Under the pieces are notes generated by a model. It was not told the DNA's origin. It saw only the letters and a list, made by a program, of their open reading frames with translations, and made no database searches. From an uncultured Aquimarina sp. (lineage in GTDB: Bacteria > Bacteroidota > Bacteroidia > Flavobacteriales > Flavobacteriaceae): a DNA stretch of 64,000 nt. The position numbers and the translations under genes were made by a program. Every line of letters starts with the position of its first letter. The first letter of the stretch is position 1. Shown one piece after another: positions 15,515 through 26,066 of this stretch. The stretch is from contig CANLRN010000003.1 of the NCBI GenBank assembly GCA_947493495.1, positions 62,001 to 126,000 on the forward strand. The letters are read 5' to 3'.

Positions 15515-16468
15515 CTACAGATTACAATCCTTCATGGATTGATAAAAACTGCGATACTCTTCATACGCTACTTTTTTTCCTCTTTTATCCAAAATCATAG
15601 TAGAATTACTAGAAAATTCTGAAAAGGATATTGTCTTTCTCGGAAACCCTTCAATTACAATTTCAAAATAACTATCAGGAGTTATTTTGGTAGTATCATA
15701 TTCGATACTAAATTTACCTTCTACATCGGTAAACGCATAAGCACAAGAGAATTCAGTAAGTTGTAATCGTACTACTGCAATAGGTGCTGCGGCATTGGTA
15801 GGTTTTAAGACACGTCCTTGCAGAGAAGAAATACTAGAATCATCGGTAGATGGTGTTACATTAGATGTATCAGCAGAACTAGTAGCCTCTTCATTCTCTT
15901 GCAATATAGTTGTTACACCAGAAAGATCCTGTATTGTCCAATCTCCATGTTTTTTATCTTTTTTGTAAGCTCCTTTGATGATGACACCTGATTCATCTTG
16001 CCTCCAATAATCGCCATGTTTTTTTCCATCTTTGTAAAAGATCTTTTCTTTAGAACCCATTTTGGTCACATACCATATCCCTTCTTTTTTATCCTTTTTA
16101 TAGTACCCTTCTTCTGTACTGGTAAAACCATTGTCAGAACTGTAATAATACCCATTTTTATAATCATCCTCATAATTTTCTACAATAGATAGATCAAGGA
16201 TTTCTTTTTTCTTAAAGGTTAAGAAATGTAGCCACTCTCCATGTTTTTTTCCTTTTAGATATTCGATCTTTCTAATGGCCATTATTTTATTGTCCTTTAC
16301 TTGCCTTACATAATATTTGCCATCGAGTTCATTTTCTTTATTGATCTCTACAATAGTATTATATTCTTCGGCAGTTAATTGTATATACCCTCCTTCTACA
16401 GGGTTTTGTGCATGAATACTATATGATAATAAAAATAATAATGAAGAGAGAAGTTGTATGTTTTTCAT
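15515..16468 (-). CDS. MORN/YwqK-type repeat protein with carboxypeptidase-like domain
   Basis: 317 residues with a signal peptide ending SIHA-QN. Residues about 45-190 hold YwqK/MORN_2-like repeats of the form GxxxGxW: KKHGEWLHF, KKEGIWYV, KKHGDYWRQ, KKHGDWTIQ. Residues about 215-300 form a CarboxypepD_reg-like beta domain (LQGRVLKPTNAAAPIAVVRL, AYAFTDVEGKFSIEYD). Both parts are non-catalytic scaffolds common in exported Bacteroidota proteins; the role is unknown. Annotation as toxin-antitoxin antitoxin, often attached to YwqK repeats, has no support here because no toxin is adjacent. Confidence 0.7.
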   Translation of the reverse strand: MKNIQLLSSLLFLLSYSIHAQNPVEGGYIQLTAEEYNTIVEINKENELDGKYYVRQVKDNKIMAIRKIEYLKGKKHGEWLHFLTFKKKEILDLSIVENYEDDYKNGYYYSSDNGFTSTEEGYYKKDKKEGIWYVTKMGSKEKIFYKDGKKHGDYWRQDESGVIIKGAYKKDKKHGDWTIQDLSGVTTILQENEEATSSADTSNVTPSTDDSSISSLQGRVLKPTNAAAPIAVVRLQLTEFSCAYAFTDVEGKFSIEYDTTKITPDSYFEIVIEGFPRKTISFSEFSSNSTMILDKRGKKVAYEEYRSFYQSMKDCNL

Positions 16469-16606
16469 AATTTATTAAATATGATAGACTACATAAATAG
16501 TTAGTGTTTTATACAAAAAGTTAACTTGATATACTAGCATCATTAAATATGCCATTTTGTTTTTTTCTGAACGATACATTACTTTTTTACTTAATGAAAT
16601 AGATTT

Positions 16607-16726
16607 TAAAAGCCTAAAAGAGTATAATGAAGTGGTTTTTTTTAGCAAATTGAAAAAAGTTTAAACCACTTCAATAAGTTAGATATTTTTGATTGATGAT
16701 AACTAACAAAATCCTTTAGGCTTTTA
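16607..16726. repeat. Structured intergenic element with nested inverted repeats
   Basis: Outer arms 16607-16621 (TAAAAGCCTAAAAGA) and 16712-16726 pair with one mismatch. Inside are two hairpins: TGAAGTGGTTT (16628-16638) with its exact complement at 16663-16673, and GTTAG (16678-16682) with CTAAC (16703-16707). The result can fold as a three-way junction. The first internal arm also occurs as a perfect palindrome at 62458-62479. The rest of the 16469-16893 gap has no gene. Confidence 0.55.
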
Positions 16727-16893
16727 TGGATAAAGCATGTTGTAATATATAGGCTATATATATAAATTGTTTATAGAGACAAAAATAGAACTAAAGGATG
16801 AGTAGTGAAAGAGGGAAATAGACTTATTAACACAGGGGATTATTACCCTATAGGTTATAGAATATAGGTTGAAAACCAGAATTGAGTAAGCTA

Positions 16894-17661
16894 TTAGAAC
16901 TGTTTTGTGAAATATAGACTTACAGATTCACCATCATACTGTGGAGCAAAAGCAATGTTTTTATAGTCTTTAAATGGATTCCACGGGATAATAGTATCAA
17001 AATGGTATACCAGTTGTGTTGCCAAAGTACCAATTCCTGCACCTACCAATACATCAGAGAAATAATGTTTGTTATTCAACATTCTAAGACCGGCAGTTGT
17101 AACCGCAAACAGATAACCACTATGCGCTAATATAGGACTTGTATCTTTAAATTCTTCATACAAAACAGTAGCTGATACAAAAGCCATTGATGTATGACCA
17201 GAAGGAAAAGAGTTTAATTCGGATGAATTGTCGGGACGACGTTTAGGGACTTCTTTTTTTAGAATAGTTGTTGTTACATTAGCTAGTAAAGAAGATAATA
17301 CAAGATTTTTTGTTTGATCGAACCAATGATTTTTTGAGGGTACACCAAATATATCAGCTCCATACATTTCTAGAATTGGGGCATAGCGTGTATAATCATC
17401 AATAGCTAAGTAGAACTCATCTCCGGCATAACCACGTATATCTTTCTGAAGCGATTTTTCAAAATCTGTTGTTGACAACAAAATACCTGATGCAATTAAG
17501 GTAATGGGGACAACTCTTTTAGAAAAAAAATTTTTCTTGGTTTTTTTTTCTGTAAAGTGTTTTTTCGAGTATAATTTTTTTGAAGAAGGTAGCTCTGTAA
17601 ACTGAGCGCTAACATAATTCATGCATAAACATACTAATAGTAGGTAGGTATAGGTTTTCAT
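16894..17661 (-). CDS. PAP2 superfamily phosphatase
   Basis: 255 residues with a signal peptide (ending VSA-QF) and hydrophobic segments near the active site. Motifs of the PAP2 acid phosphatase superfamily are present: KKEVPKRRPD (motif 1), SFPSGHTS (motif 2) and RMLNNKHYFSDV (motif 3, catalytic His and Asp). It should remove phosphate from a lipid pyrophosphate or lipid A-like substrate on the periplasmic side of the inner membrane; undecaprenyl pyrophosphate is one possibility. Divergent from guaB, with 272 bases between. Confidence 0.85.
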   Translation of the reverse strand: MKTYTYLLLVCLCMNYVSAQFTELPSSKKLYSKKHFTEKKTKKNFFSKRVVPITLIASGILLSTTDFEKSLQKDIRGYAGDEFYLAIDDYTRYAPILEMYGADIFGVPSKNHWFDQTKNLVLSSLLANVTTTILKKEVPKRRPDNSSELNSFPSGHTSMAFVSATVLYEEFKDTSPILAHSGYLFAVTTAGLRMLNNKHYFSDVLVGAGIGTLATQLVYHFDTIIPWNPFKDYKNIAFAPQYDGESVSLYFTKQF

Positions 17662-17902
17662 AAGCTATTTTTGGGGCGTAGGCGACTTGGGATTGCCTGA
17701 ATTAAATATACAATATAAATACTAAAAAAATGTTAAAAAACAATGATTCTAAAAAAAAATACTCACTTCGATTGAAGAATTATTAATTTTTTATTGGTTT
17801 TAAGAATAGAATTGGTTTAAACTTTTTTAATTTTACTAATAAGATTAACTAGTGCGATAGAAAATAAATATAGAATCAAACTTACTTTCCTTTAAAAACA
17901 CT

Positions 17903-17910
17903 TATATTTG
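17903..17910 (+). promoter_or_regulatory. -7 element of the guaB promoter
   Basis: TATATTTG matches TAnnTTTG exactly; a TTAC at 17882-17885, 17 bases upstream, could serve as the -33. The ATG follows 23 bases later. Confidence 0.5.
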
Positions 17911-17933
17911 CACGCAATTAAATCTTAATTGCC

Positions 17934-19406
17934 ATGACAGCACACGAGTCTAAAATTGTTGGAGAAGGATTAACTTATGATGATGTACTTCTTGTTCCTT
18001 CATTCTCAGAGGTACTACCTAGAGAAGTAAATATCCAAACAAAATTTACTAGAAATATCACTATAAGCGTTCCAATAGTATCAGCTGCTATGGATACAGT
18101 GACAGAAAGTCGTATGGCAATTGCTATGGCACAAGAAGGAGGAATTGGTGTATTGCATAAGAATATGACAATTCAAGAACAAGCAACGAAAGTGCGTAAG
18201 GTAAAAAGAGCAGAAAGCGGGATGATTATTGATCCAGTTACACTACCGCTTCATGCTAAGGTATTAGATGCAAAGAATAATATGCGAGAGCATAGTATTG
18301 GTGGGATTCCTATTGTGGATGATCAAGATAAATTACTTGGAATTGTAACGAATAGAGATCTTCGTTTTGAAAAAAATAACGAACGCCCAATAGCTGAAGT
18401 AATGACCAGTAAAAATTTGGTTACGGTTGGAGAAGGGACTTCTTTACAAGAAGCAGAAGTGATTTTACAAAATAACAAGATTGAAAAATTACCTGTAGTT
18501 AATGATGAAAATAAGTTAGTTGGGTTAATTACTTTTAGAGATATTACAAAACTTACTTTAAAACCAATCGCTAATAAAGATAGTTTAGGGCGTTTACGTG
18601 TTGCGGCTGCTATTGGGATAACAGCGGATTCAGTAGAACGTACAGAAGCATTAGTAAAAGCAGGAGTTGATGCAGTAGTTATCGATACCGCTCACGGGCA
18701 TACCAAAGGAGTGGTGGCAGTGCTTAAAGATGTAAAAACTAGTTTTCCTGATTTAGATGTTATTGTAGGTAATATAGCAACAGCAGAAGCAGCAAAATAT
18801 CTAGTAGCTGCTGGAGCGGATGCTGTAAAAGTAGGTATTGGACCAGGATCTATATGTACTACTAGAGTTGTTGCAGGAGTAGGATTTCCTCAATTTTCGG
18901 CAGTGCTAGAAGTAGCCACTGCCATTAAAGGATCTGGAGTACCAGTGATTGCAGATGGTGGAATCCGATATACAGGAGATATACCTAAAGCTATCGCTGC
19001 TGGAGCTGATACAGTAATGTTAGGCTCGCTATTAGCAGGAACAAAAGAATCACCTGGAGAAACCATCATCTACGAGGGAAGAAAATTTAAATCTTATCGG
19101 GGAATGGGATCTGTTGAAGCTATGAAGAAAGGGTCTAAAGACCGTTATTTCCAGGATGTAGAAGATGATATCAAAAAACTAGTACCAGAAGGGATTGTTG
19201 GTAGAGTAGCTTATAAAGGAGAACTTTTTGAGAGTATACATCAGTTCATTGGTGGACTTCGGGCAGGAATGGGGTATTGTGGTGCTAAAAATATTGAAAC
19301 CCTCCAGAATACTGGAAAGTTTGTAAAAATAACTGCAAGCGGAATTCACGAAAGCCATCCTCACGATGTAACGATAACCAAAGAAGCACCTAATTATAGT
19401 AGATAA
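17934..19406 (+). CDS. guaB: IMP dehydrogenase
   Basis: 490 residues, full length. Converts IMP to XMP with NAD+, the committed step to GMP. The opening [20 protein letters not shown] is diagnostic. Two CBS domains occupy about 95-215 ([39 protein letters not shown]). The catalytic Cys is in [15 protein letters not shown] and the flap region carries [11 protein letters not shown]. No change to any key residue. It is monocistronic as far as can be seen. Confidence 0.97.
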   Translation: MTAHESKIVGEGLTYDDVLLVPSFSEVLPREVNIQTKFTRNITISVPIVSAAMDTVTESRMAIAMAQEGGIGVLHKNMTIQEQATKVRKVKRAESGMIIDPVTLPLHAKVLDAKNNMREHSIGGIPIVDDQDKLLGIVTNRDLRFEKNNERPIAEVMTSKNLVTVGEGTSLQEAEVILQNNKIEKLPVVNDENKLVGLITFRDITKLTLKPIANKDSLGRLRVAAAIGITADSVERTEALVKAGVDAVVIDTAHGHTKGVVAVLKDVKTSFPDLDVIVGNIATAEAAKYLVAAGADAVKVGIGPGSICTTRVVAGVGFPQFSAVLEVATAIKGSGVPVIADGGIRYTGDIPKAIAAGADTVMLGSLLAGTKESPGETIIYEGRKFKSYRGMGSVEAMKKGSKDRYFQDVEDDIKKLVPEGIVGRVAYKGELFESIHQFIGGLRAGMGYCGAKNIETLQNTGKFVKITASGIHESHPHDVTITKEAPNYSR

Positions 19407-19847
19407 TAATATGATATTTTTTTATAAAAAATTACCTTTTTGTTTATAGGTAAAGGTTTACATCGTTTTTTAGCAATGTTCATTTTTAGTGTGTTTTCTA
19501 CGGCTAAGTTTGGCTAAAATTTTTAATTTGAAAGCTTTACTTATACCAGTATCTAATTATTTTTTCGCTTCAGTACATAATTGTTAAATTATATGACTTT
19601 TATTCAAGATAGTTTACCATATTTTATAGTGTTTAACTACTGAAAACACTACTGTTTTGCTATGTTTTTTTAATGTAATTTATTGCTACCTATAAATTAA
19701 GAAAATAGTGCTGTGTATTGTAGTTAAAAGTCTCCCAACGAAGTTGTAACGCATAAAGTAGATTCAATAGAAATAATTTACTGATCAATATCATGTATAT
19801 TACTTAGTCTTGTAATGGTTAAGTACCTTATTTTTTGCACTTTTCTT

Positions 19848-19990
19848 AACTTTTGTTTTTGACTGAAATACGATGAAATTTAACTAAGTAAGACACTTTT
19901 TAGAACGTTATGACGTTATAGCTACAAAAAGTGATAGTCTATAGATAGATTTTAACTATTTTTTAATGGAAATAAATTTAAAGTTATTAT
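19848..19990 (+). repeat. Structured intergenic element, copy B (before the giant di-haem gene)
   Basis: Aligns with copy A at 11012-11150. The shared stem has arms ACTTTTT (19895-19901) and AAAAAGT (19926-19932), outer spacing 38 bases against 40 in copy A; the loop contains a tandem ACGTTAT. Start codon of the downstream gene is about 95 bases away. The remaining 19407-19847 sequence of this 676-base gap shows no gene, only a weak hairpin (TTACCT/AGGTAA, 19432-19453) just after guaB. Confidence 0.6.
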
Positions 19991-20082
19991 TTTTAAAAAA
20001 AAAATATAGTTACTGTAACCAATGAAAAACCATCTAACTATATTGAATTAACTCAACACACAAACTTAAATTTAACCAACTC

Positions 20083-23000
20083 ATGAAACAATTTTTAATC
20101 TGTTTTTCCTTTTTCATTTTTGGGAAATTAATTGCCCAAATCCCTAATCAAAATTACCCAGATAATGAGGCGTGGAAAGTTATTAGCCCTCAAATGGGAA
20201 AAGAACATATCAATCAACCATCTGTAATTAGTGGCCATGTAGTATTGGCTGGAAATGGTATACATCAGATATGGAACATAAGTAATCCTTATCAGCCTTC
20301 TTTGGTAAAAGAATTTAGAAGCCCTGTTCACCGTAGAGGAGAACAAGAAAGTCATCAGGTTTCTTACATGAAAGATAATGACGGTAATCTATTTTTAGTA
20401 ACCACATCCGGTAAAGGAATTGATATTTGGGATATTAATGATATTAAAAACCCAAGAAATGTATCTTCGATGACGCTGCCTGGTATTGATTTTGGCGATG
20501 TGACTGATGCAGTATGGGGTAACTCTGTACAAGGAAATATTATTTATGTAGGAGCTACAAACCATGGACTCTATGTTGTAGATGCCAAAGATAAGGCGAA
20601 TCCTAAATTAGTTAAGACCTTAACAGAAGCTCAAATCGGTGGTTTTAAAGCAGGACCAGTATTTAATATTGGGAATCTTTTAGTAGTCACTACACCAAAA
20701 AACACGTCGGGCATTGCTACCTTTGATATAAGTAATTCAGAAAACCCAATACTTTTAGATAGTTTTAAGCCAACCTATAAGCCTTGGCGAAGTTATATTG
20801 GGGGTTTTTATGGAAAGTATGCTACTTTAATCAACCCTTTTCAAATCTATGATGTTACTACTGACCCTATGAATATTACTAATGTCAGTACGACTACCAT
20901 TCCAAAATCTGAATATACTACATATGACGATGATTTTTTATACTTAGGAGGATCTCGAGGGGGTACTGAAGGAATATGGAAATTTGATATTTCTGATCCC
21001 ACTGACCCTGTACAAGTAGGGAGAGTAGTAGGTAGAGATACCAGATGGGATGATCAATTCAGTGTTCCAGTAGGAAACTTGTTAATTGTTGCTGATGATC
21101 AATATGTAAACGGCTTTGTAGGTGCTGTAGTTGCTGTGCACGATACAAAAAAAGATACAAAACCTCCTAGAGTGATCTATACCAATCCAGAAAATGGAGC
21201 GACTAAACAAGCATTAACTAGTAAAATTGGAATCTCATTATCTAGTTGGATTAACTTTAATAAAGTAGATAAAAAATCTTTCAGAGTGCGAAAGGTAGGA
21301 GGAGCAGATGTGTCTGGATCTTTTGGATGGACATATACTGTTCTCTCTTTTGAACCATCACAACCTTTAGATCCCAATGCTACTTATGAAGTAATTTTAG
21401 ATGGAGATGAAATACAAGATTTAGTTGGAAATAAGCTTGGTAACAACTATACATTTCGATTTTCTACGGGTAATGCGGTGATTACTTCAGAGGATATCAC
21501 TATAGAAAGCCCTCAAGCCGTAGATGTTGGTCAACCTGTGAATTGGAAAGTAGTGAATCCTAATTCAAATTATACATACCAATGGAATACGGGTAATGGA
21601 AATGAGGTAACTGGTACATCTCCAGTGTTTAGATACAACCAATCTGGAAGATACAATGTGATCTTATCTGCGTTTGAACAAACTTCTAATATTTCAATAG
21701 AAGCTGAATTGGGTACTAATCATGGAGGGGTTATAAACGGAAATTCTAATGGATCTTTTTCTGGTTCAGGATATGTAGATTTCCCTTCAGAAACTGGTGA
21801 TGATGTATATGTAGAACTACAATTTGAGAATTCACAGGCAACCAGTAACGGGACACTATCTATTCGCTATGCTATGGGAGCAGGCGGTAGCCGACCACTT
21901 AACCTTTCTATCAATGGGGGAGCACCCAAAAGGGTAGAATTTCCATCTACAGGAGGATGGGATGTGTATGAAAATGAAACACTACGAAATATTAACCTGC
22001 CAAAAGGAACTATTACCTTGCGATTATCTGCAACTGCAGGAAGTCAGGGAGGAAACATAGATCGCTTTGATATTACCAATAATAATACACAACCTAGATT
22101 GGTCAATACGCTGGCATTTAATCAAGTGGTAAATGGTGTAAGTACTGCAATACCTTCTAAATCAAGTTCTCAATTTGCTAAAATAGGCAACAAGGTTTGG
22201 GTAGTTAATGAAGATGCCAATACGGTTTCATCCATCACTGTAAATGGTCTTCAAAAATCTAATGAGATTACTGTAGGTGAAAAACCAATAGCTATAGCCA
22301 ATGTAGGTAACAATAAGCTTTGGGTGTTAAATAAGAATAGCGCTACAATAAGTGTTGTCAATACCAATACCAATTCGATAGAAAGAACTATTAGGCTGCC
22401 AAGAGCTTCTAAGCCTTCAGCGCTGGTAGTAAATCAAGACTTAACCAAGGGATATGTGAGCTTACAATCTTTAGGAAAAATTCTGGAGCTTACAGTTTCA
22501 TCTAATTCAGTATCCAAAGAAATCCAATTGAATACCGATACTAATGGAATTTTACCTAAACCTGGTGCAATGGCCACTGATGGAGAATTTTTATATGTAG
22601 TACGATTTGTTTCAGAAAATGCCAAATCAGAAATATTTAAGATAGCGACTAATACCTTCAATAATTACAGTACCATCACTTTAGGGGAGTCTACAGGTAC
22701 TGATGGTTCTAGATTTGGAAGAGGAATTCCTAACTACCTGACCAAGATCACAATTGCTCCCGATGGTAATTCATTAAGAATTGCCTCAAAGAAAGACAAC
22801 ATCAAAAGAGGAATTAAAAGAGATGGATTGCCTTTGCAACATGACAACACTGTCAGAGCAATGGTCGCTAAAGTCAACTTGAATACTGATACTGATGATC
22901 TTGATGGACGAATGGATCTGGATAATAGTGATCGTTGTCATTCAGTGGTGTTTAGTGATAATGGGAATGTAGCTTTCATATCAAAACCAGGAAATAATGA

Positions 23001-25323
23001 GGTGTTTGTAGCCGATGCTAATACTAATGTAGAAATTGCGAGATTGGTTACTGAAGAGGTACCTACAGATTTATTCTATGATGATGCACAAAAGCGACTT
23101 TATGTGAATAACTTCTTAGGCCGTTCTGTTTCTGTTTTTGATGTTAGCACTATTGTAAATGGAGGATCAACTTCGAGTATATTAGCGACGGTAGGAACTG
23201 TAAGCAACGAATTGCTCACTGCAGAGGTGCTTAAAGGGAAGAAATTGTTCTATGATTCGTCTTCACCTCGACTTATACAAGAGGGATATATGGCTTGTGC
23301 TAGTTGTCATCTTGATGGAGGCGGTGATGGTCAAGTATATGACTTCACCAATTTAGGAGAAGGATTCAGAAATACGATAAGTCTAATAGGTAAAGCAGGT
23401 ATGGAGCACGGTAGATTGCATTGGACTGCAAATTTTGATGAAATTCACGATTTTGAAAATCAAATTCGAGCCTTGAATGGAGGAACTGGCTTAATGACAA
23501 ATCAAGATTTTAATGCTGCTAAGGATCCTTTGGGTGAAAATAAGAAAGCTGGTAAGAGTCAAGATCTAGACGCTCTGGCAGCATATATCACATCATTAAA
23601 TACATTTGAAGAAAGTCCGTATACCCAATCCAATGGTAATTTGACCCAACAGGCTCAAAATGGAAGACAGCTTTTTAATAATTTAAAATGTTATGAATGT
23701 CATAGTGGTGCTACTTATACTAAAAGTAGCTCTGCAAATAACCTATTTGATATCGGAACTATAGCGAATAACAGTGGAAAACGTATTGATAAAAAGTTAT
23801 TAGGAATTGATGTTCCTACCTTGTTAGGACTGTGGGATACAGCTCCGTATTTACATGATGGTTCTGCAGCAACTTTAATGGACGTGCTTACCACCAGAAA
23901 TACAGAAGGAAAACATGCCGATGTTTCAGGATTAAATCAAAACCAATTAAATGATCTTATCGCCTATTTAAAACAGTTAGATGGTTCTGCTCCTGCAGCT
24001 TCTGATTCTACTTTAAGTTTAGCCGTTTCATCACCAGCTTATGGGCAAAAGTTTGATGAAGGTGCCAATGTAACTATTGATATTTCTTCAAGTATTGGTA
24101 CCATAAGTAATGTTGAATATTATATTAATAATGATCTTGCTGCCAATATTACAAGCGCACCATTTAGTTATGAAATGACAAATGCTACTTCTGGAATTAA
24201 AGAAGTAATCGTAAAAGCATTTTATAATAATGGTACCGCGATTGTAAGTGAATGCCATGAATTTGAAATTACTCAACCTTCTATTATTGCTGATGGGATT
24301 TATTTTATGAAAAAAGCGAGCGCTAATTCATACTTAAAAGCAGTTTCTGCCCAAGATAATATTACAAATGTGGCTGATAATACTAGTGAAGATACTAAAT
24401 GGAAAATTACAGGGCTTGGTAATAATGAATATGAAATTCGTTCTGTAGCGTATCCCGAAAGTAGATTAGAAGTCCCTTTTGGAGAGAAAGGTAAAGGGGT
24501 AGAAATCGCTACTACATCTTGGACAGGTCAAGCTAATCACATTGTATGGACTGCAGAAAGAGTAGGTGATAATTTTATATTTATACCCAAGCATGATGCT
24601 ACAGTCGCATTAGATATGTATGAATCAAATACTGTGGTACATACCTGGGATAAAAATAGTAATAATGCGAATCAAATTATTAGCTTAGTTCCTACCGATG
24701 ATAATCATCAAATTGTGGTTAATGCCAGAGGAGTAACTGGAACAGAATCAATTACATTATCAGTAGCTGGTCAAGCTGTCCAAACCTGGACACTGTCTAC
24801 AACAGCTCAAAATTACACAGCTACAACATCTTTAACAGGTAATGTTAGAGTAGAATTTACTAATGATAACAATGGTAATCGTGATGTGTTTTTAGATTAT
24901 ATTTCGGTTAATGATCAGCGGATTCAATCTGAAGATAGATCTGTCAATACTGCGGTATACCAAAATGGTAGCTGTGGGGGTAGTAATAGTGAAACGATGC
25001 ATTGTAATGGGTATATAGACTTTGGAGATATCTCTCCTGGCAGACGAGCTGATATTGAACAGCTTATTGATCAAGAGATTACTGTATATCCTAATCCAGC
25101 TAGTAATATTTTGTATATAAAAGGAATACCGAATACTGCTAACACACAAGTGCGATTATCGGTAATTGATATTCTAGGAAAGCAAGTGTTTTTTGATATT
25201 TTGGATTTTACATCAAGAAAAGACACTCGTCAATTAGATGTTTCTTCTTTCGATAAAGGGATGTACTATATGATTGTTACTATTGATAATCAAAAAAGAG
25301 TGATCAATTTTATAAAAGAATAA
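20083..25323 (+). CDS. Giant secreted multidomain di-haem protein with T9SS sorting domain
   Basis: 1746 residues. Signal peptide about 1-19. Reading order: LVIVD-type beta-propeller about 40-350 (repeated IWNISNPYQPSLVKEF-like blades); Big_5-like domain about 365-465; PKD-like domain about 480-530; CBM6/35-like domain about 540-670 (IEAELGTNHGG, then YVDFPSETGDDVYVEL); YVTN-type propeller about 680-1040; a two-haem cytochrome c peroxidase-like unit with CASCH at 1072-1076 and CYECH at 1203-1207 plus LPTLLGLW-like TPTLLGLWDTAPYLHDG; Ig-like domain about 1320-1405; ricin-like trefoil about 1408-1545; Ca-type carbohydrate-binding domain about 1550-1660; sorting domain about 1680-1746 (ITVYPNPASNILYIKG). 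It likely oxidises a substrate at the cell surface while holding a glycan. The exact reaction is unknown. Confidence 0.85.
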   Translation: MKQFLICFSFFIFGKLIAQIPNQNYPDNEAWKVISPQMGKEHINQPSVISGHVVLAGNGIHQIWNISNPYQPSLVKEFRSPVHRRGEQESHQVSYMKDNDGNLFLVTTSGKGIDIWDINDIKNPRNVSSMTLPGIDFGDVTDAVWGNSVQGNIIYVGATNHGLYVVDAKDKANPKLVKTLTEAQIGGFKAGPVFNIGNLLVVTTPKNTSGIATFDISNSENPILLDSFKPTYKPWRSYIGGFYGKYATLINPFQIYDVTTDPMNITNVSTTTIPKSEYTTYDDDFLYLGGSRGGTEGIWKFDISDPTDPVQVGRVVGRDTRWDDQFSVPVGNLLIVADDQYVNGFVGAVVAVHDTKKDTKPPRVIYTNPENGATKQALTSKIGISLSSWINFNKVDKKSFRVRKVGGADVSGSFGWTYTVLSFEPSQPLDPNATYEVILDGDEIQDLVGNKLGNNYTFRFSTGNAVITSEDITIESPQAVDVGQPVNWKVVNPNSNYTYQWNTGNGNEVTGTSPVFRYNQSGRYNVILSAFEQTSNISIEAELGTNHGGVINGNSNGSFSGSGYVDFPSETGDDVYVELQFENSQATSNGTLSIRYAMGAGGSRPLNLSINGGAPKRVEFPSTGGWDVYENETLRNINLPKGTITLRLSATAGSQGGNIDRFDITNNNTQPRLVNTLAFNQVVNGVSTAIPSKSSSQFAKIGNKVWVVNEDANTVSSITVNGLQKSNEITVGEKPIAIANVGNNKLWVLNKNSATISVVNTNTNSIERTIRLPRASKPSALVVNQDLTKGYVSLQSLGKILELTVSSNSVSKEIQLNTDTNGILPKPGAMATDGEFLYVVRFVSENAKSEIFKIATNTFNNYSTITLGESTGTDGSRFGRGIPNYLTKITIAPDGNSLRIASKKDNIKRGIKRDGLPLQHDNTVRAMVAKVNLNTDTDDLDGRMDLDNSDRCHSVVFSDNGNVAFISKPGNNEVFVADANTNVEIARLVTEEVPTDLFYDDAQKRLYVNNFLGRSVSVFDVSTIVNGGSTSSILATVGTVSNELLTAEVLKGKKLFYDSSSPRLIQEGYMACASCHLDGGGDGQVYDFTNLGEGFRNTISLIGKAGMEHGRLHWTANFDEIHDFENQIRALNGGTGLMTNQDFNAAKDPLGENKKAGKSQDLDALAAYITSLNTFEESPYTQSNGNLTQQAQNGRQLFNNLKCYECHSGATYTKSSSANNLFDIGTIANNSGKRIDKKLLGIDVPTLLGLWDTAPYLHDGSAATLMDVLTTRNTEGKHADVSGLNQNQLNDLIAYLKQLDGSAPAASDSTLSLAVSSPAYGQKFDEGANVTIDISSSIGTISNVEYYINNDLAANITSAPFSYEMTNATSGIKEVIVKAFYNNGTAIVSECHEFEITQPSIIADGIYFMKKASANSYLKAVSAQDNITNVADNTSEDTKWKITGLGNNEYEIRSVAYPESRLEVPFGEKGKGVEIATTSWTGQANHIVWTAERVGDNFIFIPKHDATVALDMYESNTVVHTWDKNSNNANQIISLVPTDDNHQIVVNARGVTGTESITLSVAGQAVQTWTLSTTAQNYTATTSLTGNVRVEFTNDNNGNRDVFLDYISVNDQRIQSEDRSVNTAVYQNGSCGGSNSETMHCNGYIDFGDISPGRRADIEQLIDQEITVYPNPASNILYIKGIPNTANTQVRLSVIDILGKQVFFDILDFTSRKDTRQLDVSSFDKGMYYMIVTIDNQKRVINFIKE

Positions 25324-25355
25324 ACTAGTTCATCTATTATTGAATGCTAGCTTAT

Positions 25356-25410
25356 TAATACTTAAAATGCACTAATCTAAATAAACAGATTTAGTGCATT
25401 TTAAGTATTA
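25356..25410. terminator. Bidirectional hairpin terminator
   Basis: Perfect 20-bp stem (arms 25356-25375 and 25391-25410, core ACTTAAAATGCACTAA) around a 15-base loop, placed between two convergent genes. Confidence 0.8.
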
Positions 25411-25433
25411 GTATACTAATATAAGTTGTTTTT

Positions 25434-25940
25434 TTATTGAGCAGGAATACCTAATTTAGTCATAACTGTTTTAGTAAGATCAAATTTAGGATCCAGATAA
25501 GCAAGTCCAGCACTAGTAATTGTAAATACCTGAGAGTACCCTTCTGCTTTTGCTACTTCTTCTAGGGCATTTCCTATTTTTTTGTATAATGGCTGTAATA
25601 ATCTATTTTGCTCTATTTGGACTAATTTAGAACCATTCTGACGAAATTTCGCAATATCGTTTTCAAAAGTGACAATCTCTTCTTGTTTAGTTTTTTTCAT
25701 AGGTTCGGTCATTGTTGCAACGCCTTCTTGATATGCTTTTACTTTAGCCTGATACTCATCTACTTTTACTTTTAATTCAGCTTCTAGTTTTGTATTGTAT
25801 GCTTTTAAATCTTCTTGTACTTTAGTAAGTTCAGGTAATTTTGATAAAATGAATTCACTATCAATAGTTCCAATCTTAGATTGAGCAATAGTAATAAGAC
25901 TGATAAATAAAAATGATAGGGTAACTACTATATTTTTCAT
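25434..25940 (-). CDS. OmpH/Skp-like periplasmic chaperone
   Basis: 168 residues from ATG at 25938-25940. A start 13 codons earlier is possible but 25940 gives a clean signal peptide (MKNIVVTLSFLFISLITIAQ). The mature protein opens with SKIGTIDSEFILSKLPEL, standard for OmpH, then a charged coiled-coil (about 40-115, EELKAYNTKLEAELKVKVDE-like), then GNALEEVAKAEGYSQVFTI near the C-terminus. Skp-type trimers hold unfolded outer-membrane proteins in the periplasm. The nearby PpiC/SurA genes share the same job, though on the other strand. Confidence 0.88.
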   Translation of the reverse strand: MKNIVVTLSFLFISLITIAQSKIGTIDSEFILSKLPELTKVQEDLKAYNTKLEAELKVKVDEYQAKVKAYQEGVATMTEPMKKTKQEEIVTFENDIAKFRQNGSKLVQIEQNRLLQPLYKKIGNALEEVAKAEGYSQVFTITSAGLAYLDPKFDLTKTVMTKLGIPAQ

Positions 25941-26066
25941 GGTATTTATTTTAAATTCTATTTTTTTAATTTTTTGCAAATATATAAGGTCTAAGACAAT
26001 ATACGTGCCAAGACAATTGTTTTTTAGATTTATGATATAATTTATATGATGATGTGATTGGTAGTA

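Noticed and set aside
15515..16468. YwqK-type repeat protein as part of a toxin-antitoxin pair
   Set aside because: No toxin-like gene is adjacent, and the protein has a signal peptide and a carboxypeptidase-like domain, which points to an exported structural protein.
19432..19453. Hairpin TTACCT/AGGTAA after guaB as terminator
   Set aside because: Only 6 bp and no T run after it.
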